From Thermoplasmatota archaeon (GTDB taxonomy: Archaea; Thermoplasmatota; Thermoplasmata; Methanomassiliicoccales; Methanomassiliicoccaceae), in contig JAKIXL010000079.1 in NCBI GenBank assembly GCA_022709105.1, positions 1 through 6,397 on the forward strand: a stretch of 6,397 nt of DNA, written 5' to 3'. Positions 5,406-6,397 of this stretch are shown one piece after another. The position numbers were made by a program, and so were the translations under genes. The stretch's first letter is position 1. Each line of letters begins with the position of its first letter. The notes beneath the pieces are model-generated. The model did not search any database. It had not been told where the DNA came from and worked only from the letters and a program-made list of their open reading frames with translations.

Positions 5406-5657
5406 GTGGTGCTGACCGTGGTGAAGGCCGAGATCCGCATTGTGCTGAAGCACGGGGTCGCCGACCCCGAGGGTGAGAACACCAGGAAGGCGTTGGAGCT
5501 TCTTGGGTTCAAGGGCGTGAAGAGCGTCAAGACGATCAAGGTCTTCGAGATGGAGCTCGATATGGGCGCGGAGGAGGCCCGAGCGGCCTGCGAAGAGATG
5601 TGCCGCAAGCTCCTGGCCAATCCGGTCATCCAAACGTACACCGTCGAGCTGAAGTGA
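5406..5657 (+). CDS. purS: Phosphoribosylformylglycinamidine synthase subunit PurS
   Basis: PurS is the small subunit of the three-part FGAM synthase (PurS-PurL-PurQ), which converts FGAR, glutamine and ATP to FGAM in de novo purine synthesis; it bridges the ammonia-producing PurQ and the ATP-using PurL. The 83 residues match the family length. Landmarks are KAEIRIVLKHGVADPEG (the family's K-V-x-L-K-x-G-V-x-D-P-x-G start), ALELLGFKGVKSVKTIKVFEMEL, and the C-terminal MCRKLLANPVIQTYTVEL. Four GTG codons (5406, 5409, 5418, 5421) could serve as start; 5406 or 5409 fits a leaderless transcript, while 5418 or 5421 would give the shorter N-terminus common in the family. TGA is followed by purL after 8 bp, so the two form an operon. 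purQ is not in the window and may lie beyond it. Confidence 0.93.
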   Translation: MVLTVVKAEIRIVLKHGVADPEGENTRKALELLGFKGVKSVKTIKVFEMELDMGAEEARAACEEMCRKLLANPVIQTYTVELK

Positions 5658-5665
5658 GGGAGAGC

Positions 5666-6397
5666 ATGTCCGCCAAGGAGCTTTCCCGGAAGAGGCCGGT
5701 ACCCTTCTCCCTGTATGATATCGATCTGTTCTCCGCGTCCCCCCAACAGCTGATGGAGATGTCCAGGACCATGGGCCTAAACCTCAGCCTGGAAGAGCTG
5801 GAGGCGGTCAAGGCCTATTTTAAGAAAGAGGGGCGCCTGCCTACCGACGTCGAGCTGGAATCCATAGCTCAGGCATGGAGCGAGCATTGTTGCTACAAGT
5901 CTTCGAAGCGCTTCCTTCGGGAACACATCTTCGGCCTCAAGCATCCTGACATCTTGTCGAAGGGCGACGCCGGGGTCATGGCCTTTGATGAAGAGCACGC
6001 CTATGCCCTGAGGATCGAGAGCCATAACCATCCATCTGCCATCGAGCCTTACGGGGGCGCCGCCACCGGCATCGGAGGGATCGTCCGCGATGTATTGGCC
6101 ATGGGAGCCCAGCCCATCGCGCTCGTCGATCCGCTGTTCTTCGGCCCCCTCGATCTCAGGGAAGTGCCTCCTGGCGTCAAGCTACCGAAGTATCTGATGG
6201 GGGGCGTGGTCTCGGGGATCCGCGATTATGGCAATCGCATCGGAATACCGACGGTGGCCGGAGGCGTGTTCTTCGACCCCTCTTACACTGGTAACTGCCT
6301 GGTCAACGTTGGCTGCGTCGGCTTCCTGAGGAAGGACAAGCTGCTGAACAACGCTGTCAAGGGGACCGGGGACGTGCTTATCCTGGTCGGCGGGCGC
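5666..6397 (+). CDS. purL: Phosphoribosylformylglycinamidine synthase subunit PurL, N-terminal part
   Basis: The frame is open from ATG 5666 to the window edge (244 codons), so the 3' end is missing. This is the catalytic ATP-using subunit of FGAM synthase. AWSEHCCYKSSK (about 69-80) holds the conserved histidine of short PurL, and ESHNHPSAIEPYGGAATGIGGIVRD (about 118-142) is the ATP/Mg-binding segment of the AIRS-type (PurM-like) domain. LPKYLMGGVVSGIRDYGNRIGIPTVAGGVFFD follows, and the last visible residues, GDVLILVGGR, lead into the next AIRS core. Alignment at the N-terminus fits the short archaeal and Gram-positive form of about 700-800 residues rather than the 1300-residue fused form, which agrees with a separate purS. 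GAGGGA just after the purS stop (5656-5661) can serve as ribosome-binding site. No damage is visible. Confidence 0.96.
   Translation, partial: MSAKELSRKRPVPFSLYDIDLFSASPQQLMEMSRTMGLNLSLEELEAVKAYFKKEGRLPTDVELESIAQAWSEHCCYKSSKRFLREHIFGLKHPDILSKGDAGVMAFDEEHAYALRIESHNHPSAIEPYGGAATGIGGIVRDVLAMGAQPIALVDPLFFGPLDLREVPPGVKLPKYLMGGVVSGIRDYGNRIGIPTVAGGVFFDPSYTGNCLVNVGCVGFLRKDKLLNNAVKGTGDVLILVGGR

Noticed and set aside
4697..5476. A 259-codon plus-strand frame across the transglutaminase-like gene and into purS
   Set aside because: The product is Arg/Gly/Pro-rich and crosses two genes in the wrong frame, passing through the inverted repeat and the purS promoter; the alternative frame holds the Cys-His-Asp triad.
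1..6397. A novel defence, mobile or CRISPR system
   Set aside because: There are no spaced direct repeats, transposase, integrase, nuclease-helicase pairs or toxin-antitoxin motifs; the genes are mostly conserved housekeeping functions.

Overview
This is a GC-rich archaeal window carrying mostly housekeeping genes. The archaeal signs are an archaeal-type prolyl-tRNA synthetase with a C-terminal four-cysteine zinc domain, a TrmI-type tRNA m1A methyltransferase, the three-subunit form of FGAM synthase (separate purS and a short purL), and BRE/TATA-like promoters about 25-29 bp before several start codons, which implies leaderless mRNAs. The combination suggests a Thermoplasmata-like euryarchaeon, possibly Methanomassiliicoccales; that placement is inference, not proof.

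Layout: 1-227 is the end of a ribose-phosphate pyrophosphokinase (prs), followed by proS (293-1696), which has its own promoter and a short leader. Two minus-strand genes follow: an RNase III-domain protein resembling bacterial Mini-III (1700-2170), tail to tail with proS and only 3 bp away, and a 68-residue two-helix membrane protein (2216-2422). A divergent promoter region (2423-2588) separates these from trmI (2589-3353), which is followed by a MarC-family membrane protein (3399-4049). An apparently gene-free stretch of about 195 bp leads to a damaged or recoded transglutaminase-like gene (4245-5339). The window ends with purS (5406-5657) and the first 244 codons of purL (5666-6397, running off the edge).

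Functionally, prs makes PRPP, which is the starting substrate of de novo purine synthesis, and purS/purL perform the fourth step of that pathway. The two lie far apart here and are not in one operon. proS, trmI and perhaps the RNase III-like gene belong to translation and stable-RNA metabolism. The two membrane proteins and the secreted or anchored transglutaminase-like gene are cell-envelope functions of unknown role.

The most unusual region is 4245-5339. The reading frame of one transglutaminase-like protein appears to step through three frames by shifts of the same sign, then meets an in-frame TAG at 5217, after which the same frame stays open and protein-like for 39 codons to TAA. This could be a decaying pseudogene, sequencing error, or (for the TAG alone) readthrough or pyrrolysine insertion in a lineage that otherwise avoids TAG. 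All seven other visible stop codons are TGA. A perfect 9-bp inverted repeat lies just before the purS promoter. I see no tRNA, rRNA, CRISPR array, insertion sequence or new defence system.
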